Assembly: GCF_039537985.1 (NCBI RefSeq)
Contig: NZ_BAABBN010000012.1
Location: forward strand, 62,001 to 126,000
Origin: Litoribacillus peritrichatus
GTDB taxonomy: Bacteria > Pseudomonadota > Gammaproteobacteria > Pseudomonadales > Litoribrevibacteraceae
Direction of reading: 5' to 3'
DNA length: 64,000 nt
This document shows, piece after piece, positions 34,454-42,283 of this stretch. The notes beneath the pieces were generated by a model. It did not search any database, had not been told where the DNA came from, and was given only the letters and a program-made list of their open reading frames with translations. The stretch's first letter is position 1. Every line of letters begins with the position of its first letter. The position numbers were made by a program, and so were the translations under genes.

Positions 34454-36079
34454 TTAGCGATTCTTTGGCGTATTTGGATCGTTTTCTTGCATTTCACGCC
34501 CGTGAATCATATGAAAGGCAACCCGTTCAGATAGGGCACTGATGGTCGCTGTGGGGTTTACCGAGATCGCACTGGGCACAATCGAGCCATCTGCCACGTA
34601 AAGACCAGGATAACCCCAAACTTCACCCCATTCATTCACCACACCATCTTCTTTTTTATCCGACATAACACAACCACCCAATGGGTGAGCAGTAAGCAAT
34701 TTACGCGATGGCCAATCCCAAAGCGGGCTATTGATAAAGTGCCCTCCAGACTTCTTACTGATGTCTTTAAGATGGCCAATCATGTCATTAAACATAGAAC
34801 GGCTTTTTTTGTGCTTCCAGTCCAGCTTCAACCGCCCCCGCCAATCCAAATAGATTTTTCCATCAGCGGCGTCAGTACCCATGCCCAGGTAAGGTAAAAA
34901 CTTCGTCATGTAGCCGCCATTAAAGAGACGTTCTGCTTCAAAATTTGACGTCAGACCCAAACTGCGCAATACATAATTCTTAGCCTGATCGACCGCATTC
35001 CAGAGACGCCCTGTCGTCGGCAATATACCATTCAAATACCACATAAACGGATCGGGAAAGCCTAAGTCTTCGATGTAAATATGCTGACTGTCCCCTTTAG
35101 TGTAACCAACACCAGCCGTAATGCTTGGTCCCCTGCCCGCATCAATTTCTTTATCTTTGTAATGCGTGCCTGCAAACAGAAAATCACCGTTACCAGAAAA
35201 GTGTTTTCCTAAACGGTCAGAGATATCAGGCAAGCTTTTGGTGCGATCACGACACTCAAGCAATAATTGGTTGGAGCCTAACGTTCCACCTGAAACAACC
35301 ACTTTTTTACCTTTAACGACACCGGGGACAGATGTGCCTGAAAGAGGGTCCTCTGGCAGCTCCATGAACTCAACGTTATAGCCACCGTCATGAGGTAAGA
35401 TATTGACAACCTGATGCAACGGGTACACTTCAGCACCGTGTTTTTCAGCCAGTGGGATGTAATTTAAATCCAGTGTATTTTTTGCGTTGACATGGCAACC
35501 CAATAAACAGTTACCACAATAGTCACATGGGCCTTGTTCCTGACCACCCGGGGATTTGGCTTCTTCATCAAAATGAACGCAGATATCGATTTCTTCAGCT
35601 TGTTCAGACGTTGCCGCAACGGCCTCAATAAAGGCGCTGGTTCGCTTTGGAATTTCCCGACCTTTGGGCGGTGTCAATTTATTTGCTGCGAGCATATCCT
35701 TTGCGACTTCATAATAGGGTTTCAAACTTTCTTTGGATATGGCTTTAGGCCAGCGAGCCTGATCGAAGATTAACTCAGGAGGCTGGATATGAACATTAAA
35801 GTAATGGAGTGAACCACCACCTACCCCTACCCCCTGAATCACATCCATATTTTTAAAAGGCAAATATTCGATGAACCCTCGCCCTTCTTCTTTATCCTTC
35901 TCATCCCAAAACGCGTGATTAGCCACTTCACCGGTTGACCTGGGAAACTCCGTTTTAATCCAGCGCTTGCCCTTTTCTAAAATGCACACAGAATTCCCCG
36001 CTTGTGCCAATCGGCAAGCGGTAATGGCACCACCAAACCCGGAACCAATAACAACGACATCGTATTCTTTTTTCATCAT
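34454..36079 (-). CDS. GMC-type FAD oxidoreductase (cholesterol-oxidase-like)
   Basis: 541 residues from ATG 36079; upstream in-frame codons lack family similarity. EYDVVVIGSGFGGAITACRLA is the FAD-binding Rossmann motif and GVGVGGGSLHYFNVHI a GMC signature. GPCDYCGNCLLGCHVNAKNTL is the four-cysteine segment seen in cholesterol-oxidase-like members. AHPLGGCVMS and ADGSIVPSAISVNPTATISAL complete the C-terminal active-site region. It oxidises an unidentified alcohol. It is in the same orientation as the RiPP locus and carries the same upstream direct repeat (36370-36385), suggesting co-regulation. Confidence 0.9.
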   Translation of the reverse strand: MMKKEYDVVVIGSGFGGAITACRLAQAGNSVCILEKGKRWIKTEFPRSTGEVANHAFWDEKDKEEGRGFIEYLPFKNMDVIQGVGVGGGSLHYFNVHIQPPELIFDQARWPKAISKESLKPYYEVAKDMLAANKLTPPKGREIPKRTSAFIEAVAATSEQAEEIDICVHFDEEAKSPGGQEQGPCDYCGNCLLGCHVNAKNTLDLNYIPLAEKHGAEVYPLHQVVNILPHDGGYNVEFMELPEDPLSGTSVPGVVKGKKVVVSGGTLGSNQLLLECRDRTKSLPDISDRLGKHFSGNGDFLFAGTHYKDKEIDAGRGPSITAGVGYTKGDSQHIYIEDLGFPDPFMWYLNGILPTTGRLWNAVDQAKNYVLRSLGLTSNFEAERLFNGGYMTKFLPYLGMGTDAADGKIYLDWRGRLKLDWKHKKSRSMFNDMIGHLKDISKKSGGHFINSPLWDWPSRKLLTAHPLGGCVMSDKKEDGVVNEWGEVWGYPGLYVADGSIVPSAISVNPTATISALSERVAFHMIHGREMQENDPNTPKNR

Positions 36080-36369
36080 TTCTATCCCTAGCAAGCCCTT
36101 TAAGAGGGTTTTGTTGTTTTTATCGATATGCACAGACGCACAACACAACAGGGATTAATGGAAAAAGCACAGAGAAGACAAAACTCAGATAACGCTCTTT
36201 AAAATCAATCAGGGGTACGACGATTCGTGATATACAGCCGACGATTCATTTTATGTTTATTATAAAATTTCCACTCAGCCTGCGAGCCATTGCCTAAATC
36301 CTCACTCAGAACAATTATGGTCAAAGGCTGCACATACGCATAATATGGCAAAACTGATCACTCTTTTAC

Positions 36370-36385
36370 ATTACACGTTATTACA
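36370..36385 (-). promoter_or_regulatory. Direct-repeat box (a), upstream of the GMC gene
   Basis: In the sense (minus) strand: TGTAAT-AACG-TGTAAT. A -10-like TATTAT lies 24 bases downstream (36345-36340). Identical six-base half-sites at a ten-base pitch occur at three other positions of this locus. Confidence 0.7.
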
Positions 36386-36494
36386 TAAACTTTAGTTTTA
36401 AATCGTCACCGATTCCACGTCACGACATCAATATAAGAACTATGTATGACATTGATTTTATGGATAAAAACATCAATAAGACTGCAAATAAAAC

Positions 36495-36521
36495 AAAGGA
36501 ACTGACCTGTGCAGTTCCTTT
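36495..36521 (-). terminator. Intrinsic terminator after the lipoprotein gene
   Basis: AAAGGAACTG (36495-36504) pairs perfectly with CAGTTCCTTT (36512-36521); on the minus strand GTTTTATTT follows. It lies 34 bp after the lipoprotein stop, closing the RiPP transcript and separating it from the GMC promoter. Confidence 0.85.
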
Positions 36522-36555
36522 CAAATTTCTATCTGAGTTACAACAGCAACAAAAA

Positions 36556-37461
36556 CTACATCACCCAACCTCTACGAAAGAATAATACTCCGCTTAACAA
36601 CATAAATATCAAAACCTCAACAACACCAAATGCCCCACCCTTATACCCTGGGTGATACCGAACTTCGGCCAATTTGGGATTATCTTTGACCTTCTCCTGG
36701 AACCGGCTAAGTTGGTGCCCCAAATTAACAACCATTTCATCAGAGGCTTCATGATAGCCTTTAGCACTATCCAGGCGTAATTCCTCTGTGAGATTGACCG
36801 GGGTAGAATTCCCTTTAATTGTACTGGTCCCTGGTGCCCTGAATAGCATTTTTCGGCTCTTGATATCAAACACAGAAGTATCAAGCATAGTGCTGGTATC
36901 ATTTTTCTCACCAGAAACCACATAGGCTCCTACAAGTGTCCAATAACTTAATGAGAGTAAACCATTATCAGTAAATTGGATCTGATCATAGGAAACCAAA
37001 GCCATTACATCTACACCATACATGGTGCTAATTTGATCTAAGTTGGTAAAACCTCCCTCTTTAGACAAATAAGCAGAAGGGATTACTTCAATTTCTCTAA
37101 CAAACTCTAGCGACCTAAAGTGATCTGCAACATTTTCAAGAATATCTGCCTTTCTGGCTTCACTCAGCCCTCCCCGAGCCAGAAAATGTTCCGATCTATT
37201 TCGATGCCCCCCAAAACTCATTCCGGACCAAAAATTCTGCCCTGTTCTGACAGATATTTTCTCTGGCACAAACGCAATACCAACTTTAAGGGGCAAGGTC
37301 AAAATGGGTACGCTTGGCTGAATTGCCTCGTTTAAACCTTTAGGATACAAGTAATCTACAACGCTACTGCTATTTCTGGTTTGCTGAGCTGAACAACCAG
37401 TCAAATACACTGTAACCAGTATGATGACCATGCTTGCCAGCCGTCCCCATTTTATGTTCAT
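36556..37461 (-). CDS. Lipoprotein with C-terminal GlyGly-CTERM-like tail (rhombotarget-type)
   Basis: 301 residues from ATG 37461, preceded by AGGGAC. The N-terminal signal ends in the lipobox YLTGCSAQQ. The C-terminus has GYKGGAFG followed by a hydrophobic helix and FFRRGW, the tripartite GG/transmembrane/basic tail cleaved by rhombosortase, as in proteins called rhombotarget lipoproteins. The middle is a mixed alpha/beta domain (MYGVDVMALVSYDQIQF). Such a protein would be lipid-anchored and processed at its C-terminus. It ends the RiPP transcript; its role there is unknown. Confidence 0.78.
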   Translation of the reverse strand: MNIKWGRLASMVIILVTVYLTGCSAQQTRNSSSVVDYLYPKGLNEAIQPSVPILTLPLKVGIAFVPEKISVRTGQNFWSGMSFGGHRNRSEHFLARGGLSEARKADILENVADHFRSLEFVREIEVIPSAYLSKEGGFTNLDQISTMYGVDVMALVSYDQIQFTDNGLLSLSYWTLVGAYVVSGEKNDTSTMLDTSVFDIKSRKMLFRAPGTSTIKGNSTPVNLTEELRLDSAKGYHEASDEMVVNLGHQLSRFQEKVKDNPKLAEVRYHPGYKGGAFGVVEVLIFMLLSGVLFFRRGWVM

Positions 37462-37664
37462 AATCGTCCCTTTATTCCTCTCCAACAAAAACACCCAAAT
37501 CATCACTGACAATGATTTTGAAGCCTATTACGAAGGGACTTTAAAACATTAAGAAATATCATCAGAATACAAACAACCGAGTATTATAATTTGATACCTA
37601 GCGATGAGTAAGGTAATACCTGACTGATATAGAATTAATATTATGAAAGGCTTTGTTGGATAGC

Positions 37665-38735
37665 TTAAGAAGCTTTCATTCTTTTCGCCAAAGGCGAGGA
37701 CGAAGTCGCATACCGAACACGACCCGAATTGGCACCTATCAATAACTTTTCATTACAAATAGTTTCGAATTCCCAAATAGGCTCATTCATGTCTGCAGTA
37801 TCTGGCTGATATAAAGTCAAGCTTATAAACATAGCCCCTTTAGTCGCTACTGAGAACGCCTCAATAGCTTGTTTATAATTCAACCGACATTGCTTAATGG
37901 CCTTTAAACCAGGTGGTCGATATGTCAATATGGCTTGTGATGCCCCCTGCCCCTCCTTGTCCTCATAAAACTGATAGCACTTATCGTCGTATAAAGTAAC
38001 CTGATCGAAGCCAGAAACATCATCCGACGATGATGCCCGACCATTGGTAATAAAAGCTTTTTGAAGCAATAAGTGACTAGAAGCATCGCAAGCCCCCAGA
38101 GCTGGATTCTTTAAGTCAGCAAGGTCCAAAAGCACTTCCTGGCCTTTAGCGATTAACTTAATTCCTTTTTTACCGATTTGAGTTGGATTTAACAGCAAAG
38201 AAAAAGACGTCGGTTTTGCCACTGGGCCTTTTCCTGGATTATAACCTATGCCAGTTTCTTCAAGGACGGCATGATACGGCCAATAGTCAACGTCTGCTGC
38301 GATCTGTCCTGTCGTATTATTTTTTGGGATAATTTTATGATCATACGAGAAATAATCATAAGCATCGATCACTCCACTCAAGACAACGCCCTCATTTGCA
38401 AGTGTAATATGCGCGCTAACTAAGGTTGCCGGCACAAAAACATCACACGCAGAGACTTCAGTAATTACATCGTTAACATCCACCAGCGTTGGAGTGCCTG
38501 AAGCCGTAAGCTGAATTGAAACCCATTGAAGTTGAAAGTGATCTGCGCTATTTAAAAGCACTTTATGGCATAGAAATCTTAAAAAACGCTTATTGCGGGA
38601 TTTAAACTGAACAGCCACCGGATGAAAAAAGCGGCCTGGCTCCCGTCGCATGACCTCGTTAAACAATGAAAGGCTGCATTGATCTGGCTGAGTAAAGTCG
38701 GACCACTCACTCTTCATTGATAACCCATAACTCAT
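37665..38735 (-). CDS. Hypothetical protein of the RiPP locus
   Basis: 356 residues; ATG 38735 preceded by CGGAGA. No signal peptide, membrane helix or known motif. It is rich in beta strands (FQLQWVSIQLTASG; VVLSGVIDAYDYFSYD). A direct-repeat box (b) sits 106 bp upstream, and the gene lies between the FHA regulator and the lipoprotein on the same strand, so it belongs to the locus. It could be a modification enzyme, an immunity protein or a substrate; nothing in the sequence decides. Confidence 0.75.
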   Translation of the reverse strand: MSYGLSMKSEWSDFTQPDQCSLSLFNEVMRREPGRFFHPVAVQFKSRNKRFLRFLCHKVLLNSADHFQLQWVSIQLTASGTPTLVDVNDVITEVSACDVFVPATLVSAHITLANEGVVLSGVIDAYDYFSYDHKIIPKNNTTGQIAADVDYWPYHAVLEETGIGYNPGKGPVAKPTSFSLLLNPTQIGKKGIKLIAKGQEVLLDLADLKNPALGACDASSHLLLQKAFITNGRASSSDDVSGFDQVTLYDDKCYQFYEDKEGQGASQAILTYRPPGLKAIKQCRLNYKQAIEAFSVATKGAMFISLTLYQPDTADMNEPIWEFETICNEKLLIGANSGRVRYATSSSPLAKRMKAS

Positions 38736-38840
38736 TTTAATCTCCGTAAATTTCTCACACAGTACTCAAACGATCACGTAGAAGTAAAAGGACTAATCAC
38801 TTCCCCACTTATGAGTTAAACAGAAGATCTAAAAAATGGT

Positions 38841-38856
38841 ATTACACTCGATTACA
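38841..38856 (-). promoter_or_regulatory. Direct-repeat box (b), upstream of the unknown gene
   Basis: In the sense strand: TGTAAT-CGAG-TGTAAT. The nearest -10-like sequence is a weak TAACTC 22 bases downstream (38818-38813). Same half-sites and pitch as boxes (a), (c) and (d). Confidence 0.7.
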
Positions 38857-38936
38857 TAAAAAAACGGCCACACTTCGGAAAGCGCAGCCTCTGAACCTCA
38901 CAGGATTAAATAGGACTTATTATCTGAACTCAGGGT

Positions 38937-39908
38937 TTAGTTTAAGCGTAAGCCACTTTGTTTAAACTCATTTTGGCTTTCAACGCCCACACCGCCCAAT
39001 ATTTCAACCACATTAGGGCCAAACCTTATTTCGCCGGTTCTTCTTTCTATAATTTGTGGCATTTGATCTTGGTATGGATAAATATCTAAAAACTGTTTCC
39101 TGAAGCGATATATCTGAATGTTGATATGGTTAGCATTTTGCCCCATCATTTTGCACAAAAGATCTTTATCCACCCAACCACTTTCTGACTCTGAAATCCC
39201 CGAGTTATGATCATTCAGGTATTTTCTGGCCAATAATAAAAGAAGGTAGTGATGGTTTCTGACCTCCAAATCAAGAATTTCATTGCCTGTATCCACAGAT
39301 AATGAAACGTGCTCTTCATTTTGACTCACGTCAAATTTAAACACTAACTGCTTTGGGGGCTGACTGATTTTGTTTTTAATGACCTCCGTTTCAGTACTTG
39401 CCTGAGCATCCACAAACCGCCATTGCTTGTCCGTTGTGCCGACCCGGTCCCCCATTTTAAGTTCATAAACAGAAGACGCGGTTTCACACATCCACTGTCC
39501 TTTGTAAGAACGATAAATGGATATCTGAGGATCATCCTCGGAAGGCAGAACTGTAATCTGAGCCAACTTTATTGTGGGTAAGCCCAATGTAATCGGGATT
39601 AATAAGCTGTCTGGAGGGGACACATCTTTAACAAACCAAATCTCTGCCAATACACTGCCAAATTGAATTTGATCTTTAGCGTTCAGAACTTGCTGGGCAC
39701 CACGAGCAAGATATTGTCCGTTGATGTATGTACCGTTTGAACTTGTATCCTTCAGAACCCACGCTTCCCCATCCCAAATAACAACCGCATGTGTCCGAGA
39801 AGCTTCAGAATTAGAAAGAAACGTTGCTGCCGTAGGATGCCGCCCAAAAACATGTTGAGGTTGAATATCGACATTTACGCCCGTTCGTTCGCCAATTAAT
39901 ATCGCCAT
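38937..39908 (-). CDS. FHA-domain winged-helix transcriptional regulator
   Basis: 323 residues. The N-terminal forkhead-associated domain has FGRH, SEASRTHAVV and LKDTSSNGTYINGQ, giving the phosphothreonine-binding GR/SxxH/NG set. The C-terminal ~110 residues look like an OmpR/SARP-type winged helix: LLLLLARKYLND, WVDKDLLCKMMG, HINIQIYRFRKQFLD and a beta-hairpin wing IIERRTGEIRFG. By analogy with EmbR (FHA plus SARP-like domain, phosphorylated by PknH), it would respond to the locus kinase and bind the direct-repeat boxes. Box (c) lies 58 bp upstream of its own start, implying autoregulation. Confidence 0.85.
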   Translation of the reverse strand: MAILIGERTGVNVDIQPQHVFGRHPTAATFLSNSEASRTHAVVIWDGEAWVLKDTSSNGTYINGQYLARGAQQVLNAKDQIQFGSVLAEIWFVKDVSPPDSLLIPITLGLPTIKLAQITVLPSEDDPQISIYRSYKGQWMCETASSVYELKMGDRVGTTDKQWRFVDAQASTETEVIKNKISQPPKQLVFKFDVSQNEEHVSLSVDTGNEILDLEVRNHHYLLLLLARKYLNDHNSGISESESGWVDKDLLCKMMGQNANHINIQIYRFRKQFLDIYPYQDQMPQIIERRTGEIRFGPNVVEILGGVGVESQNEFKQSGLRLN

Positions 39909-39966
39909 GAAATCACCCAGTGAATAAACCTTTATTTATACATTACAACAGCACATACATTTCGCT

Positions 39967-39982
39967 ATTACATACAATTACA
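39967..39982 (-). promoter_or_regulatory. Direct-repeat box (c), upstream of the FHA regulator
   Basis: In the sense strand: TGTAAT-TGTA-TGTAAT; an extra single TGTAAT lies at 39947-39942. A -10-like TATAAA lies 26 bases downstream of the box (39940-39935). Confidence 0.7.
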
Positions 39983-39998
39983 TTCAACCCTGCCTTGG

Positions 39999-42212
39999 TT
40001 AAATATATAAAGCATGAGGATTAATATTTGACTCATTCAAGGCCACGTCTTTCATTGCTAAATCCACAGGCACTTTATATAAACGTTCATTAGCAAATTG
40101 GGGCCAGATGTGGCACAAGCCCGGAACAAATACTTTAACTGTGTTCAAAGGGATTTGAGCTCGCGAATAATTCAAGACCAGCACTTCCATTTTGAGCGTC
40201 TTTAAACGTTCTACAATCCCCAGAACATCATCCTTCAAATCATCACCAGCTGAGCTGATCCGAGGAAAGGCACTTGCGAAGTTATCGGGATATAAATACG
40301 GGCTATCCGCCATAGCGTCAAAATCAAAAGGCGCACCATTTTGATTTCGAATAGGAATCAGCTGACATAATTCAGTTAGCGCCCTCTGCGCTGCAATTTC
40401 GGGCGTCAGATGACAACCAAACCCCATAACAAAACCACCATCTGCTTTACTTTTACCGATGGCAGCCATGACTGGAACCCCTACATCCAGAGTTAAATCC
40501 AACACCCAGAATTCATGGCCAGCCTCATCATCCGGGGATAATGTCTGCTTCAATTTTGATAAATTCTCTTGATCCAAACGAGACAAATCAAACTCCGGAC
40601 GCTTTAACCGGTTATACCACCAAATTGCCACAGCATCCCGTTCAATCAGCTCAAAGACACCTTGTAGAATGGCCTCCTCAAGGGAGTTACCCGCTGCGCA
40701 TCCATTCGAATGCCAGCGACCAAAGCAAACATCTTCAAATGGAATTTCACTGAAACACTGACTCAAAGGCACATGCACAGCCGCTTCATGGGTTAAAGAC
40801 CATACCGGCAGCCAATGTATTGGCTGATCCAGATAGGGTTGAGCCGCTTGTTTAAGTTGAGAGTCTGGATGAACTGGGTCATTAAATTTTTGATATTGAG
40901 CCTCACTGTAAGGGGTTAAATCCTGAAAAATCAAAACCCGTTGCCCTTGAACGATTAACTCTGAATGCCTGCTTTTGATCAAAGGGATATCCGGCTGATA
41001 GAGCGCATTATAACGCTCTACCGCCTCACACAATGCACTCGCCTGAGACTGTATCGGGCTAACTCCTTTGCCCATACAAATCTGTACAAACCCTTGCTCC
41101 ATGACCTCCGGTTTTAGATCCGACGGCGTTTTGAAAAATCCACTTCGATAAACTTTTACAGGGGAATTCGTTCCAAATTCTACTTCTTTAAGGTGGTTAA
41201 TTACGCCAGTCACCGGGCTCACTAAAGTACACAATCTATCAACCGTTTCTTGGGCCGATACAGACCTTGACCCACCATCCTTATTGAAGCGATTCAGACA
41301 GGCATTCAAATGAACCGGACTATGTATCTGACGACTCATATCGTCCGTATTACCCAAATCAATATTGATCGGGTGCCGCTCTGTTTGACAATCACTTTTC
41401 CTATACACCGCAAGCACAGTGGGAGCAGACGAGGTCATTTGCAAAATGATCAGCTTTTTTAAATCCTGTAACTGCGCTTCCGTAAACTGAACGCTATTCC
41501 TTACAGGCAGCCCTAGTGAGCTAGCCGGCCACTTAATCATAGCGGCCTTGCGAACAGGTTGATTATCTAAAATGCGTTTTTGCAGGTTAAGGAAGTCAGT
41601 AAAATCCTGATGTGAATAAAGAGGACTGATCCAGCAACTCTCCCCCGTTAATTTCACAACCAACACTGACCCCGGCTCATTCAGCTCAACCTGGGTGATT
41701 CGCGGGTTCAGAAAATCATCAACTAAAATGTATGTAATTTTTGCCTTTGTCTGAGTATTCACAAAAGCATCTTCCACCGATTGAACAAGGAGGTCAGTTA
41801 AGCCATAAATACTCTCAATCTCAATCAACGATAAATTAATAACATCAAGTAGGCTCGTATTGTGAGAGAAGTCTTGTGGTTCCAGGTCTCGATTATTGTC
41901 AAAATCAGGTGCTAAATACTCCTCAATTATTTCTGAGTTAAGAAGAATGTTAGATTCTAGGAGCTGTTTCACTTGAAAGTAAAACATCGCTTGCTTTTGA
42001 GAATCCTCTTCACGTTGTTCTGCAATAATCTGGGAACAGGTGAGCTCTCCGTTCAGTTGATCAAGATACGGAAACTGCGACTGAGGTAACCACAGCTGTT
42101 GCTGTTCAGATATTAATAAAACATCTTTATTATCAAAAATATAAACACCAAACGACGGGTGCCACAAAACAACGCCATCTTTTCCCGATTTTCTTTGTAC
42201 TTCCAATTTCAT
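39999..42212 (-). CDS. Cyclodehydratase-like/YcaO fusion protein without zinc cysteines
   Basis: 737 residues. The N-terminal ~330 residues match the E1-like/RRE-containing partner domain of TOMM cyclodehydratases (VDDFLNPRITQVEL), and the C-terminal ~400 form a YcaO domain. ATP-binding residues are present: GKGVSPIQSQASALCEAVER (~383-402), EEAILQGVFELIERDA and ALTELCQLIPIRN. The two CxxC pairs that hold zinc in the sister protein (44119) are absent: GESCWISPLY replaces the first and HLNACLNRF the second. The C-terminus ends NPHALYI and lacks the PxPxP tail of azoline-forming YcaOs. It may act as a partner subunit or use a different substrate. Confidence 0.88.
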   Translation of the reverse strand: MKLEVQRKSGKDGVVLWHPSFGVYIFDNKDVLLISEQQQLWLPQSQFPYLDQLNGELTCSQIIAEQREEDSQKQAMFYFQVKQLLESNILLNSEIIEEYLAPDFDNNRDLEPQDFSHNTSLLDVINLSLIEIESIYGLTDLLVQSVEDAFVNTQTKAKITYILVDDFLNPRITQVELNEPGSVLVVKLTGESCWISPLYSHQDFTDFLNLQKRILDNQPVRKAAMIKWPASSLGLPVRNSVQFTEAQLQDLKKLIILQMTSSAPTVLAVYRKSDCQTERHPINIDLGNTDDMSRQIHSPVHLNACLNRFNKDGGSRSVSAQETVDRLCTLVSPVTGVINHLKEVEFGTNSPVKVYRSGFFKTPSDLKPEVMEQGFVQICMGKGVSPIQSQASALCEAVERYNALYQPDIPLIKSRHSELIVQGQRVLIFQDLTPYSEAQYQKFNDPVHPDSQLKQAAQPYLDQPIHWLPVWSLTHEAAVHVPLSQCFSEIPFEDVCFGRWHSNGCAAGNSLEEAILQGVFELIERDAVAIWWYNRLKRPEFDLSRLDQENLSKLKQTLSPDDEAGHEFWVLDLTLDVGVPVMAAIGKSKADGGFVMGFGCHLTPEIAAQRALTELCQLIPIRNQNGAPFDFDAMADSPYLYPDNFASAFPRISSAGDDLKDDVLGIVERLKTLKMEVLVLNYSRAQIPLNTVKVFVPGLCHIWPQFANERLYKVPVDLAMKDVALNESNINPHALYI

Positions 42213-42283
42213 TAAAAGACATCCCTATTTATTTTTATAATTCCTAAAAATCAAGAACACATATGATTGATGAATCTATTTCT

